From Asterias amurensis (lineage: Eukaryota; Echinodermata; Asteroidea; Forcipulatida; Asteriidae): 64,000 nucleotides of DNA. The stretch's first letter is position 1. The number at the start of each line of letters is the position of its first letter. The stretch spans positions 3,384,001-3,448,000 of the forward strand of contig NC_092665.1 in the NCBI RefSeq assembly GCF_032118995.1, given 5' to 3'. The translations under genes were made by a program, and so were the position numbers. The notes beneath the pieces were generated by a model. The model did no database searches, was not told where the DNA came from, and was given only the letters and a program-made list of their open reading frames with translations. Below, piece after piece: positions 47,586 to 58,658 of the stretch.

Positions 47586-47757
47586 GGAAATGTTATACTT
47601 TCGGTCGTCTGCTAAATAATTATTTGGCAGAAATGTTGAATTTTGTCACAACAAACGATTGTATGGTTTGCTAACATTGGCCGTCGTAACAAGCGCAGTT
47701 TGCATCAACGAAAGGTCAGTGCCAATTAATCAACTATTAACAAATTGACACTGGAAA

Positions 47758-48535
47758 TACCTGACCTGAAAACCTACAGTATTCATGGTTGGATTGTCGC
47801 CTGTCAATAGTGTTTCCTTTTAGCAAAATGCTTCATTCTGTGACTTTGTAATAAATCGATGGCATTTGTACGTGAACGGTGCATTCTACTAGCCTACGTG
47901 TACATCACTCATAGACAGACAGAAAAGGCACTGTATGGCAGTGGGAAATTATTTTGTTCTTTTTCTGCACATTAGAAATGAATTGGTTTCCATGGAAAAC
48001 TCCTTCTATTTCTCTTGTAAACCGATTAAAGGCAGTGGACACTATTGGAAGTTGCCAAAGACTAGCCTTCACAGTTGGTGTATCTCAACATATGCATAAA
48101 ATAACAAACCTGTGAAAATTTGAGCTAAATCTGTCATCGAAGTTATACCTGACCTGAAAACCTACAGTATTCATGGTTGGATTGTCGCCTGTCAAATAGT
48201 GTTTCCTTTTAGCAAAATGCTTCATTCTGTGACTTTGTAATAAATCGATGGCATTTGTACGTGAACGGTACATTCTACTAGCCTACGTGTACATCACTCA
48301 TAGACAGACAGAAAAGGCACTGTATGGCAGTGGGAAATTATTTTGTTATTTTTCTGCACATTAGAAATGAATTGGTTTCCATGGAAAACTCCTTCTATTT
48401 CTCTTGTAAACCGATTAAAGGCACTGGACACTATTGGTAATTGCCAAAGACTAGCCTTCACAGTTGGTGTATCTCAACATACATATGCATAAAATAACAA
48501 ACCTGTGAAAATTTGAGCTAAATCCGTCATCGAAG
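47758..48535 (+). repeat. Tandem duplication, ~390 bp
   Basis: The stretch from ACCTGACCTGAAAACCTACA at 47,758 through GGTTTCCATGGAAAACTCCT and the start of a family-B MITE is repeated from 48,147. The second copy is joined to the complete MITE, while the first copy's MITE is cut off at CATCGAAGTT. Confidence 0.85.
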
Positions 48536-48802
48536 TTGCGAGATAATAATGAAAGAAAAATAACCCTTGTCAGAAGTTGTGTGCGTTTAAATGCTTGATT
48601 TCGAGACCTTAAGTTCTAAATCTGAGGTCTCGAAATCAAATCCGTGGAAAATTACTTCTTTCTCGAAAACTATGGCACTTCAGAGGGAGCCGTTTCTCAC
48701 AATGTTTTATACCATCAACCTCTCCCCATTACTTGTCACCAAGAAAGGTTTTATGCCAATAACTATGTTGAGTAATTACCAATAGTGTCCACTGCCTTTG
48801 AA
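48415..48802 (+). repeat. MITE family B, full copy
   Basis: Left end TTAAAGGCACTGGACACTAT plus TGGTAATTGCC; right end GAGTAATTACCAATAGTGTC plus CACTGCCTTTGAA. These give terminal inverted repeats of roughly 25 bp. No ORF suggests a transposase. Confidence 0.85.
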
Positions 48803-48828
48803 ACGACCGTTGTGACGACCGTCTAAAA

Positions 48829-49172
48829 CACATGCTTTGGGTATACTCTTTGTAACGCAAAACACAATGTCCACAGATTTACATTCAACTTAAAGATTTG
48901 AAGAATATGATGGTAGAAAGCTCTTGCTGAGGTGCTGTAGCTTTTGAGATATGAGTAAACAATTGTCACTGAAATAATGTTCGTCTCAGTTAGGAAAATT
49001 ATTTTAGCATGTAAAACGTATTAACCAGATGAACTGGTACGTTTTACAAGCTGAAACTGAGACGATTATTGTCGTGACAATGTTTTACTCATTTCTATAA
49101 GAAAAACTACAGCACATCAATTTTGTAAGTTTAGTGTAAATCTGTAGACATTGTCTTTACCCAAAGCCTTGA
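48829..49172. repeat. Long foldback MITE (family F)
   Basis: ACACATGCTTTGGGTATACT, GTCCACAGATTTACATTCAA and GAGTAAACAATTGTCAC on the left recur inverted as GTGACAATGTTTTACTC, GTGTAAATCTGTAGACATTG and ACCCAAAGCCTT. The centre, GTAAAACGTATTAACCAGAT and ACTGGTACGTTTTAC, is also inverted, so the arms are about 150 bp. Confidence 0.85.
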
Positions 49173-49386
49173 ATGGTGTACGTGCGCAAACGCTCGACCA
49201 AGCCACTGTTAATAATGTGGTATAATAAACTTAATCTTAGCCTGAGATGCGTTGCCATGGTTTTGTTAGCTTTAGAAAGTCGAAGCACGGTGCTTCATCA
49301 CCACACATCAATAACAATTCAGACAGAAGTGGCAAGCTATTTTGTCCAACGTCATTTCATCCATCGGGGCGGGCAAGCTTAGGGGG

Positions 49387-49785
49387 CCAATTTCACAAAG
49401 AGCTTAAGATTGATCTTAAGATGTCAATCAGTCTGAACTGCTAAGCAAAGTGTGTTGTCACAAATACAACTCATCTTAAAGGAACACGTTGCCTTGGGTC
49501 GGTCGAGTTGGTCTTTGAAAATTCGACCATTTTGTGGAGTCAAATTTGGACTCCATAAAATGGCCGACCGTGTTAGTTTGCGACGTAAAAGGAAAACCGT
49601 GCAATTAATTTCGAGTGATAATTGTGTGGTTCATTAGATGATCCTACCTTTAAAATATATATCTCACCATAATATGCATTTCATACCAAACGGTTTCAAA
49701 CGCTTTTCAAAGACTAACTCGACCGATCCAAGGCAACATGTTTCTTTAAGATTAATCTTAGTGCTTTGTTAAACCCAGCCTTCAG
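49387..49785. repeat. Outer foldback element split by a nested MITE
   Basis: GCCAATTTCACAAAGAGCTT plus AAGATTGATCTTAAG at the left and AAGATTAATCTTAGTGCTTT plus GTTAAACCCAGCC at the right are inverted ends. The element at 49,476-49,749 sits inside them. The ends resemble the TTTCACAAAGAGTT family at 52,792. Confidence 0.6.
49476..49749. repeat. MITE family D, intact copy
   Basis: TTAAAGGAACACGTTGCCTT plus GGGTCGGTCGAGTT and AACTCGACCGATCCAAGGCA plus ACATGTTTCTTTAA form terminal inverted repeats of about 34 bp. A further inner inverted pair (GTGGAGTCAAATTTGGACTC) is visible. Confidence 0.85.
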
Positions 49786-49877
49786 ACCTGAAATCTTCAA
49801 AATCTACTCACCAAATTGTCATTATGAGGGGAGCTATGACTTATTGTCTTTCTTATTCCATTTCATTTCTTGGTAGC

Positions 49878-50090
49878 CAATTTAAAGACACTATGACACG
49901 TTTGGTAATTGTCAAAGACTATTCTTACTTGGTGTATCCCAACAGTATATGCATAATAATATACAAACTGTGAAAACTTTGATTCAATATAAATTGGTCA
50001 TCGACTTTGCAAAAGAATAATGAAAGAAAAAACACCCTTGACGCATTACTTTGTGTGTTTTCAGATGAATACTATATTTATACAGTAATT
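49878..50090 (+). repeat. MITE family B, truncated copy
   Basis: TTTAAAGACACTATGACACG, GTAATTGTCAAAGACTA and GAAAGAAAAAACACCCTTGA match the left half. The right half is absent; an AAAGACTTCCGCCTTTTATA palindrome follows at about 50,090-50,135. Confidence 0.7.
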
Positions 50091-50402
50091 AAAGACTTCC
50101 GCCTTTTATATATAAAAGGCGGAAGTCTTTAATTTTGAGTACATCTTTCTAAAAACTAGTCATTTTTTGCACAGCAAATATTGTTCAATTCATTTATGAA
50201 CTGCGATCTTACTCTCAATTTATATTGAAGTTCTTTAATTAATAATCTTCGTATAATTGAAAGATAAAATTACATATAACAGAAAGTAAAATCCTTACAT
50301 GTTTAGTAGAGCAGTACTGTAGGCAGCAGTGTTAGTGTTTGTGTCTATATACCTTTCTATAGACTGACGTCGAGGAATACGACATTGAAAGTTACATTTT
50401 AA

Positions 50403-50775
50403 TGCAGTGGGACACCATTGGTAATTACTCAAAATAATTATTAGCATAAAACCTTATTTGGTAACGAGTAATGGGGAGAGGTTGATAGTATAAAACATTG
50501 TGAGAAACGGCTCCCTCTGAAGTGACGTATAGTGTGTGAGAAATAAGTAAATTTCCACGAATTTGATTTCGAGACCTATGTTGAGGTCTAGAAATCAAGC
50601 ATCTGAAAGCGCACAACTTCGTGTGACAAGGGTGTTTTTTTCGTTCATCATCATCTCGCATTTTCGACCACCAATCGAGCTTAAATTTTCACAGGTTGTT
50701 GTTATTTTATGTATTTATTGAGATACACCAACTGTGAAGAATAGTCTTTGACAATACCAATAGTGCCCAGTGAAA
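50403..50775 (-). repeat. MITE family B, full copy, inverted
   Basis: Begins GCAGTGGGACACCATTGGTA plus ATTACTCAAAATAATTATT and ends AGTCTTTGACAATACCAATA. The order of internal blocks (GAAACGGCTCCCTCTGAAGT, GAGATACACCAACTGTGAAG) is the reverse of the copy at 48,415. Confidence 0.85.
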
Positions 50776-50985
50776 GACTGGGTAGGCCTTATATTTGACA
50801 TTACCAATAGTATATTTGATAATACCAATATAAGTGCCCAGTGAAAGACTGGGTAGGCCTTATATATTTGACAATACCAATAGTATATTTGACAATACCA
50901 ATAGTATATTTGATAATACCAATAGTATATTTGATAATACCAATAGTGCCCAGTGAAAGACTGGGTAGGCCTTATATCATTTTGT
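50737..50985 (+). repeat. Short tandem array grown from a MITE end
   Basis: TATATTTGACAATACCAATA with variants repeats about every 20 bases between 50,795 and 50,950. GTGCCCAGTGAAAGACTGGG plus TAGGCCTTATAT recurs three times (about 50,767, 50,832 and 50,948). The ACAATACCAATAGT core equals the terminus of the adjacent family-B MITE. Confidence 0.75.
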
Positions 50986-51649
50986 TGGAATTATACTTAC
51001 ATCGGCTTCCTTGTCTGAATAGAGGAGGTTTTCTGAGAGGTGGAGGCATTGACACTAATTAAATTGTGCATCAATGTTCTTGAGAACTTTGGAGGTAAAA
51101 TCAAATCTGCCTAATAAAACTTACTCCGTAATGTAATATTTTGCTGTGAAAATCAAACTGAGATAATTTTTAACAAAAGCTGTAATACACGTTCGCACGG
51201 TAATTTTATTATCTGTGAACTCTAAATAATTGGACAACTACCATTCAATAGGACTTTGGAGGAGTCAAATCTGCCCAATGAAAATTGCTCCGTAATGTAA
51301 TATTTTGCTTTTGCTTTTTGTTTCTAAATTGTGCATTACAGGCCGATGGAACTTTGGAGGTCAAATCAAATCTGCCTAAATAAAACTTACTCCATAATGT
51401 AATTATTTTGTTGTGAAAATCAAACAGATAAATAATTTGACAAAGGTTGTGCTTGCAGTTATATTTTATCTGTGGTAATTCGATTGCAGGGCAAATTGTC
51501 TGTACATGTCACCTGGAATTATTTTATAACTTAAGCTGTATAGAAGTACAACAAACTGTGCAAGTCTCGTTCGCATTGGTTGGGAGTGCGAGAGTTCATG
51601 CACGCGTAGTGCATGACATTGGACCAAAGTGGCAATTTTTCGAATCCAC

Positions 51650-51990
51650 GGCTTCGGTCCAGACTTAGACCTGACTCAAGTCCCAATCCCGTGCCATCCA
51701 CAGGAAAATACTGTTTTGTGATGCTCTGCGTTCCAAAACCTATTCTCGGGACCTCATTTTGACGGCGAGCGCGCACTGTGTATGCTACGTGTTGTTTTAT
51801 AGTACGTTGGGGGACCTCTCACACGAGAATTGGACTTGAATCAAGTCTAGTCCAGACTCGGCTCAGGCTTGTTTGGCCCCGACGGCCGTTTTAAAAATGT
51901 TGCGCGTGCTTTCTGCACGCGCTCAAGGCTTCAGAACGGAGCCTGAAACCGAATAAAAATCCGAAAAAAGGTTTCGAAAAGGGTCTTAGT
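51650..51990. repeat. Composite repeat with ACTTGAATCAAGTC and family-E ends
   Basis: GACTCAAGTCCCAATCCCGT, TTTGACGGCGAGCGCGCACT and CTCTCACACGAGAATTGGAC match 60,435-60,660 in inverse order. They are followed by a family-E-like piece (CGGCTCAGGCTTGTTTGGCC, GGTTTCGAAAAGGGTC). Similar blocks are at 63,320-63,670. Confidence 0.65.
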
Positions 51991-52518
51991 ACGAGACTTG
52001 CACGGTTCTTTATTGTAAATTCAAACTTTCAACAAATATAGACAAAATTCAAGAGAAATGCGCACAACACACGATAAATCACAACTAAACTTGAACAAAC
52101 TGACCAGTTATTTCGTGTATAATACAACAATTCAACATATTGACATTATGCATATTATTGTGAAAACATTTTGAAACCCGGTTCGATTCCCGGCCTTGCA
52201 TCTGGATTTGGGGTTTTCAGTCCCTTTTGACCGCTTCTTAAACTGCAATTTATTAATGAGTCTTCTTTGCTCAAAATGTCGGTGTGCTGAGTTTCCATAA
52301 GACTTTTTGAGATAGGGCGGACACGGTGCTACCAAACTATAAGGTTTGGGTGAATTTGTGTGCACACGTACAGTACACACCTATCACGTCCGCCATACCT
52401 CAAAAAGGCTTATAGACCTGTCACCATCTTGGTCATGTTCCCTGTTATCAATAACAGTAACGAATGCTAACATTCGTTACGCAAATATGGTACCAGACTG
52501 TTATTTTGTCCAGTGTTA

Positions 52519-52647
52519 GGCCGTGTCCGAAACGACGACTTCGGCTACAGCTACGTCTAGATCAGCGCGTCTGCCAGTGTTGAAGAATAGGCAGACGCGC
52601 GCGCCCTAGCCGTAGCTGTAGCCAAAGTCGCCGTTTCGGACACGGCC
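52519..52647. repeat. 129-bp foldback element (family A), copy 2
   Basis: GGCCGTGTCCGAAACGACGA to GCCGTTTCGGACACGGCC. The same arms, inner GCGCGTCTGCC/GGCAGACGCG pair and GTGTTGAAGAATA loop as copy 1 at 5826. Confidence 0.9.
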
Positions 52648-52791
52648 TCAGTTTGGTTATACAATGAGTTGGAATGGAGTAAAATCAAGATGGCCACACC
52701 GTGATAATAAGGTCTATACAGGATGCCTTGACGGCCAAACAATCAGATTTCAGATTAAGTTTCTTTCCAAAACCAACGCGCTGTTGATGCA

Positions 52792-52942
52792 GGGGGTCGA
52801 TTTCACAAAGAGTTAGGACTAGTCCTAACTTAGGACTAGTCCTAAGAGATATCAAAAACGTACAGCTAGTCCTAGGTTAGGACGAGTAACTCGTCCTAAC
52901 TCGAGATAAGACTAGTCCTAACTCTTTGTGAAATCCACCCCT
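52792..52942. repeat. Foldback element rich in AGGACTAGTCCTA
   Basis: TTTCACAAAGAGTTAGGACT and AGTCCTAACTCTTTGTGAAA are exact inverted ends. Within, the palindrome TTAGGACTAGTCCTAA and relatives recur (GTCCTAGGTTAGGACGAG, GAGTAACTCGTCCTAA), giving several alternative hairpins. Confidence 0.85.
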
Positions 52943-53355
52943 GGGCTGCAAACAGACTGCGAGCTATAGGAATATCCAAACCGTGATCAAAGGTCTATTG
53001 TATAGTAGCGAATAATACGCTATAAATAATTATAACTAAAACCCTTGCTCCATGTTACAACAGTGGCGGGTTTGTGCACGTCACTCCTACTCTCTTCTAT
53101 AAGAATACTCGTGAGATTTCCCAAGTGATTGCAAGTTATGGTGAGATTTCTCTATGGGAAAGTGATTGGAAGTAATTATGTGGTTTTAATTCTGACCATT
53201 GTAGGCCTCTATCGCCACTAACTCGCCCGACCTTCAATCATTATTTACCCTCAAAACACAATCGTCATCCATACTGAAATCTGTTTTACAATTGCAGATT
53301 ACATCTACTTAATTTGAAAATTCATTTCAATCACGATAATTGACCACGCCTATAA

Positions 53356-53503
53356 TGGGTGCGTTCGTTTAGCTTCCCTGGGTCGACCCCGGGTGGTGTT
53401 TTTTTTTCTAGGACGAACGTGGGTAATTATCTGCACACTTTTGTCCTGGAAAAAACACGACACACACCAGGGTCGACTCAGGGAAGCTAAACGAACGCAC
53501 CCA
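53356..53503. repeat. Foldback MITE with TGGGTGCGTTCGTTTAGC ends
   Basis: TGGGTGCGTTCGTTTAGCTT plus CCCTGGGTCGACCC and GGGTCGACTCAGGGAAGCTA plus AACGAACGCACCCA are near-perfect inverted ends. The central TCTAGGACGAACGTGGG / TTGTCCTGG part is less paired. Confidence 0.9.
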
Positions 53504-53754
53504 ATGTGACACACGAGAGTCCACATGACGCTTTGGTTAAAGGTAGGTGCATAGGGCTATAGTATGTAAGCATAGTGCTTATATATATGAAGGAACAAAC
53601 CAAAATGTGACAATATATTTAAGTTACAATTTTGTTTATGTGAAAATTTCAGCTTATAAAGTGTCTACCTCTGAGAAAAAAAGTAACAAACTGTCGCAGT
53701 ATGTTCAACAACAACAACAATCGTATACGTTTAGCGAGAGGTGACAGCATCTCT

Positions 53755-53825
53755 GGTCATTTGCTCGTCCCCCAGCGCCTTGTTTTAACCAAAAGGCGCT
53801 GGGATGAGCAAACGGATCATGCACT
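53755..53825. repeat. Short inverted repeat (CCAGCGCCTTGTTTT)
   Basis: GGTCATTTGCTCGTCCCCAG plus CGCCTTG and AAGGCGCTGGGATGAGCAAA form a hairpin of about 28-bp arms, about 360 bases downstream of the GPCR stop (minus sense). Confidence 0.65.
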
Positions 53826-54180
53826 GTCATTGGTTTCATAATGCGCAGTCCCATCATGCATCACACTCACAACTGCGCAATATTTCTATGCACTGTACGC
53901 ATGACGTACTTCCTGAAGAACAAACGAAATCAACATGTGCAAGCGATTAGCCCATTCCAGCGGTCCTGGATAGACTGGCCCCTGGGGCCGAGCGAACTTT
54001 GGCCACAGCATTCACAAACATCGTTTCTCAGATTCAAATGTTTTTGAAGTGATATCCAAGCCAAAAATATTGTTTTAGAGAATCCTTTCTCAAAATGTTT
54101 AACTTTCTACGGCTGCAGTGGTTCTCATCAAGTAAGTTTCTTTCGGTCATAAATCTTTTTACCAATCTAGGAGTCAACCT

Positions 54181-55384
54181 TTAACGGTTGGCAAAACACG
54201 AACATACCCGACGTTTTAGCGCGTCCCGAAAGTCAGCTTTAATCGTGTACAAAAACGGATTGAATGCACTGTTAAAATGTGACAAAAACACAAAGAAATT
54301 TATAACATCTTGGTGAATGTTGTACACTCGAAAATAAATCAGAGTATCGGCAAAGAATAGGGGCACCCAGCTTGCAAAGAAAAACAACATGAGAAAAGCA
54401 AAGAACAGAGCCGTGCGCCATTCGCGTTTCATGCGTCGAAACTCGTTGTCGTGCTGGTCCTCCTGCGAACTTTGGTTTTCCCGCGTGACGTCATTCGTCG
54501 ACGGCTGTTGCATGCGTTGTGCCGTGCGAATTTGATCCTCATCGGCGGCAGCCGACGACTGTTGGATGCGGAGACGATTGCCGATGTCGTGAACTACTCT
54601 CATCTGTTTGAGCTGTAGACAAAAAAAAAACCTTTTAAGTGCGAGTTTGCTAAACAATAACCACACTTTTTGAAAGGCAGTTTCAAAAGTTTTAAAAGTT
54701 TCACCACTGTATTGAAAGAGGTGTAACGCTAGTAGCCTATTGGTCAACCCTTACCTGTTTCCGTATGATGAAGTAAATCTGGATGTACACAAAACACATC
54801 AGGAAAAATGGCGTCAAGATGGCCGCGAAAAACAAGAATGTCACATACTGCAGACTTACCACCTCAAAGAAGTAGCATTGGGGCTGGGGAGGGCGTCCGT
54901 TGTGCCAACCGGCCAACATGGGGACTATGAACAAGAAAGCAACAAACCAGGCTAGGAGTGCGCCCGCTACGGCGCGTGACTTTGTGACAACCACGCAGTA
55001 ACGTAACGGCCTGCTTATGGAGTAATACCTGTCCAATGTCATTGCCAAAAGAGAAAACACCGACGCCACATCGATCATTACTAATATAGAGAGTAGAAAG
55101 AGACAAGCTGGGAAAGATCGAGGGATTCCTTGTAGGGCGATCAGGATGATTGGAATAGCAATGGCTCCCATGCAGAAATCACTCACAGCGAGCGAAATCA
55201 GGTAAATGTTGGAGAGCGTGTTGTGTAAACGGGGCTCCAGTAAGTACGTTATGATAACGATGAAATTTCCTGATATAGCAAACAGAGCAAAGATGATCTC
55301 TATGACGTAGTAAGTTGTCTCGGATATGGTAATAGTGACGTCATCGTTTACGGATGAAGAATTTGCGGAGTTTAACGAAGACAT
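54181..55384 (-). CDS. Class A GPCR, adenosine-receptor-like, two exons
   Basis: Exon 1 is 55,384-54,755 (210 codons) and exon 2 is 54,612-54,181; the joined protein has 353 residues. The donor is CAG/GTAAGG and the acceptor TTGTCTACAG. Seven membrane helices are visible. Landmarks: N40 (1.50), D69 (2.50), C94 and C170 (disulfide pair), DRY 118-120, W146, SWVP with W292, and NPFLY 328-332; Cys347/349 may be lipidated. The sequon N8-S-S is in the N-tail. The segment IRKQLKQM at the exon junction and SHFNS before NPFLY match adenosine receptors, as does PMLAGWHN after helix 4. The pocket differs, though: position 6.55 is Asp299 rather than Asn, 6.52 is Phe296 rather than His, and 3.36 is Asp105 rather than Thr. 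Ligand and coupling are unknown; the plasma membrane is the expected site. Confidence 0.85.
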
Positions 55385-56180
55385 GATGCAATCAAAACGG
55401 CATCCAGTTTGGAGTCTTCCTTTTGTTTTTGAAGATGCAAACAGTTAGTGATGTCGAGAGCAAGTTCTTTATCAGCTTTTAACAATCAAATACTAGACGA
55501 ACTTCGAGATATTTCGGAACGCGCAGCTGGTGATCATTCCATGTCAAGAACGAGTAACTGTTGGCGGAAAAGGAGATTTTAGAACTCGATGAACAACGTG
55601 ATTTGTTAAAGACTAGTCTATTCTTGCACAGTATTCTGTTATAGATATTTTGTTAAATGACCTAACCAAAACCGCTTGAGACTTCTCTGTGATTGTGATT
55701 TATATGCGCTGTAGTACAGGAATGTTTCATTATTATTATTACCCAAAAGCACTAGCCCCTCTTGACCTACCCCCCCCCCCCCCCACCGACAAAAAGAAGA
55801 AGATAAATAATTATTATAATAATTGAATAAAACTACAAAATGAAGTAAACTAGATTGTCAGGTGACTCCATTGCTAAAAGCTTTCCAATGCCATGTCAAG
55901 GGGGCCTGTTGAAAACAATGCAATACCCACAATGGACCCGACGGTCGTAGTCAAACGGACTGGGAATAATTTGCTCTTGCGAAATTCCACAATGCCATTT
56001 TGGCAAAGTGTTTCAGGCAGTTACTAAAATTGAAGATTGAACACCGCATGGAGTTTTTACAATACAGGTAGTGGATTTATTCTTACTTCCTCTTTGCAAT
56101 TAAGAAAGAGAATCCAAAAACTGTTATAGAAACTAGAATTTGATATTGCCAAAAAAACTTAGAAATAAGATATGAATATC
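55385..56180. other. GPCR 5' flank, no further gene seen
   Basis: Upstream (minus sense) of the receptor start. It includes a poly(C) run at about 55,771-55,786 and A/T-rich DNA. I see no clear TATA or upstream exon. Confidence 0.35.
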
Positions 56181-56183
56181 ATC

Positions 56184-56361
56184 TATAGACCTTATGCATT
56201 GACGTCATCCAGCGGCCATCTTAGTGGACAAACGGTGACGAAACAATCGAAACGCACAGATTTGTACGCGCGGCGCACAGGATTGGCCAATGAACAACCT
56301 CCTTTTGACCTCTAGGTGAAGGCGCCCTACTGAAATGACGTCATGTGCATAAGGTCTTATA
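56184..56361. repeat. Foldback element with TGACGTCA in both arms
   Basis: TATAGACCTTATGCATTGAC plus GTCAT and ATGACGTCATGTGCATAAGG plus TCTTATA are inverted ends. Each arm contains a TGACGTCA-type CRE core. The middle has GCGGCCATCTTAGTGGACAA and a CCAAT box. Confidence 0.8.
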
Positions 56362-57211
56362 GTAAATAATATGTAGCGATAGTGAAATGAAAACAATTCC
56401 GTTTCCCATGTTATTTGTCTCGAGTAGTAACGTTTTATACTTAGACCGAAAGATGTTTTAAAGGTTTCCGCTTGTTCTTCACGATGCCCATCCAGAAAGG
56501 AACGATGTATAAACAAAACACCGGTTTTACTCAAATTGCAAAAAAAAAAAAAAAAATATGGCCTACGGAGTTTAGGGGCAAACCTAGTGGGACCCTGGTG
56601 GGGCTCGGCGGAGCTCTAGCCCCCAAAGACTGGCGGGAACAAAGAAGGGTCTGACTTTCGTTTAGCCGTTTAGCCGTTGTCGCTGAGCACAATTTGGTTT
56701 CGGCTGAGCTGTTAAACCATCTTGAAGTTCCGTAAAAATAGCAACGGATTATTTTTTAAAAATTATAATTATTTAAGAAAATTATCAAAATAGTTAATTT
56801 ATTTCGATGGAACTTCCCTATAGGAGACTCACTCTTGCTTATTTCTTTTCGAATCCTGTAGGCCTATTGACAGGGTCGATCAAATCCTGGTTCTAATCAC
56901 ATTGCAGTTAATCAAGAAACGTATCAAAACATTTATTTTAATTCGATGGAACCGCCCTGTCAATAGGAGACTCATCAACTATGAGCTAGTTCTTTTCGAT
57001 GTGTGTTTCGACATATGGGTCGATCAAACCCGGGTCCAAATCAACAGTTCAGCATTCACTGGTATAAGATCATTAAAATTCAGAGGTCAAACAACGTATT
57101 CAATTTTCACAAAACCTAACAGCAAGAGGCTGGTCAACCATAAAATAAAGGTGAAAATGTTGTTTTTAATTTTCATTAAACAAAATAGAGTGACTGAAAC
57201 CGAACCTGATG

Positions 57212-57336
57212 CCATGTCCGAAACGGCGACTTCGGCTACAGCTACGGCTAGATCGCACGCGTCTGCCTATTCTTCAACACTGGCAGACGCACTGATCTAG
57301 CCATAGCTGTAGCCAGAGTCGCCGTTTCGGACACGG
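57212..57336. repeat. ~125-bp foldback element (family A), copy 3
   Basis: CCATGTCCGAAACGGCGACT to AGTCGCCGTTTCGGACACGG, with the loop in the opposite orientation (CTATTCTTCAACACTGG) relative to copies 1 and 2. Confidence 0.9.
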
Positions 57337-57965
57337 ACTGAGTTGCAATTTAACTCCTGCACGATATGAAATAAGGGCAACCCTGTACATGTAGTTTGAA
57401 TTAGGAAAAAAACAGACGTACATTGTAAAGAGTTAATTATTAACCAAAAACGAGTTTTGCGGAAATTGACCGGAAAACCTATCAATATTATTCTATACGC
57501 AGTTTTTAATTAACTGATTTGTTTGCATTTGTTTCTTACACTCAAAATATATATTAGCATAAAAACTTACTTTTACTTGAGAAACGACGCCCTCTGGAGT
57601 AACGTAGTTTTAGAGGAAACATGTATTTTGTCAATAAAATTTTAGAAATCTTAAGCTGAAGTCTTATGTTTCTACCTAAAAAGCAAACAAATTTGTACAA
57701 CAAGTTTTTTTTCTTTCTTCCTTCTTCGATTACCGATTGAGCCAAAATGCATGTTGGTGCATACACCAAGTGAGAAAACTGGTTTGTGAAAATTACCAAT
57801 CAGTTTCTTTAAAGGCAAAATTCAAATCGAGCAGTTTTATTGATACAAATATGAAACAAATACATTTAATTCAGATAATGAATACTCACAAAATTAACAG
57901 CAGCTTTAACCTCCTCTACAGTCTCCTGATTTCTCGTTGTTTTAAGTATAATCCCACGTTAACTT

Positions 57966-58306
57966 GGCGAGATTTCATTTCTGAGATGACCAAAGTCCAC
58001 CAGTTGCAATGCCGAAACCTGTGCGCTACGCTATTGTCAACGTCTATTGGTTGGGCGTAAGTAGGCCGAATGAAAAAGACTTGCGTTGCTCTACAACTAT
58101 ATTATGTTGATTCTTATCAAATAGGCCTGACGAGTTTTCAATTCTAAGATGATCAACGTCCACCAATTGCTACGCCGAAACCTGTGCGCTACGTTATTTT
58201 CAACGTCTGTATTGGTTGGGCGTAAAGTAGGCCGAATGAAAAGGACTTTTGCGTTGCATGCTCTACATCTATACTTATGTTGATTCCTATCAAATAGGCC
58301 TATACT
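57966..58306. repeat. Tandem duplication, ~170-bp unit x2
   Basis: CCGAAACCTGTGCGCTACG, ATTGGTTGGGCGTAA, TAGGCCGAATGAAAA, TATGTTGATTC and TATCAAATAGGCCT appear in order in both halves. No domain is visible in the short readings. Confidence 0.75.
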
Positions 58307-58457
58307 ACATGCCGTACACGTAGTAATGTGATTATAGTGATGCGTGTTTCGTGCTTAATAATAAATAAAATTAAGAAACAGTTTAGTTATAGAGGACATA
58401 GAGGAAAAGGTTGAAGAGCTAAAACAACAAATTACACTATCAAGGACAGTAATACTA

Positions 58458-58658
58458 TTAATCTTCTCTACAACAAATACTTTCGACATCAAAGTCATGA
58501 AAAACTTTACTCATAACTGGCGAAGGAGCACGAACCTTTAAACTCGTTAACATGCCAGTGGAGAATTTTACTATTGATTCTGTTCTGAGGACCTGATACT
58601 TCCCTAAGCTTAAACCTCTGGTCGAGCTGGCCGGGATTTTGAGCCAGAAAACATACAT
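58458..58658 (-). other. Minus ORF with protein-like composition, unidentified
   Basis: A 66-codon reading contains STRGLSLGKYQVLRTESIVK and ends DVESICCRED. It starts MYVFWLKIPASS after a T-rich stretch and is followed by A/T-rich DNA. It could be a transposon remnant or a last exon. No partner exon was found and I assign no function. Confidence 0.25.

Noticed and set aside
56205..56534. 109-codon minus ORF upstream of the GPCR
   Set aside because: Half of it lies within a foldback element; the rest has no recognisable domain.
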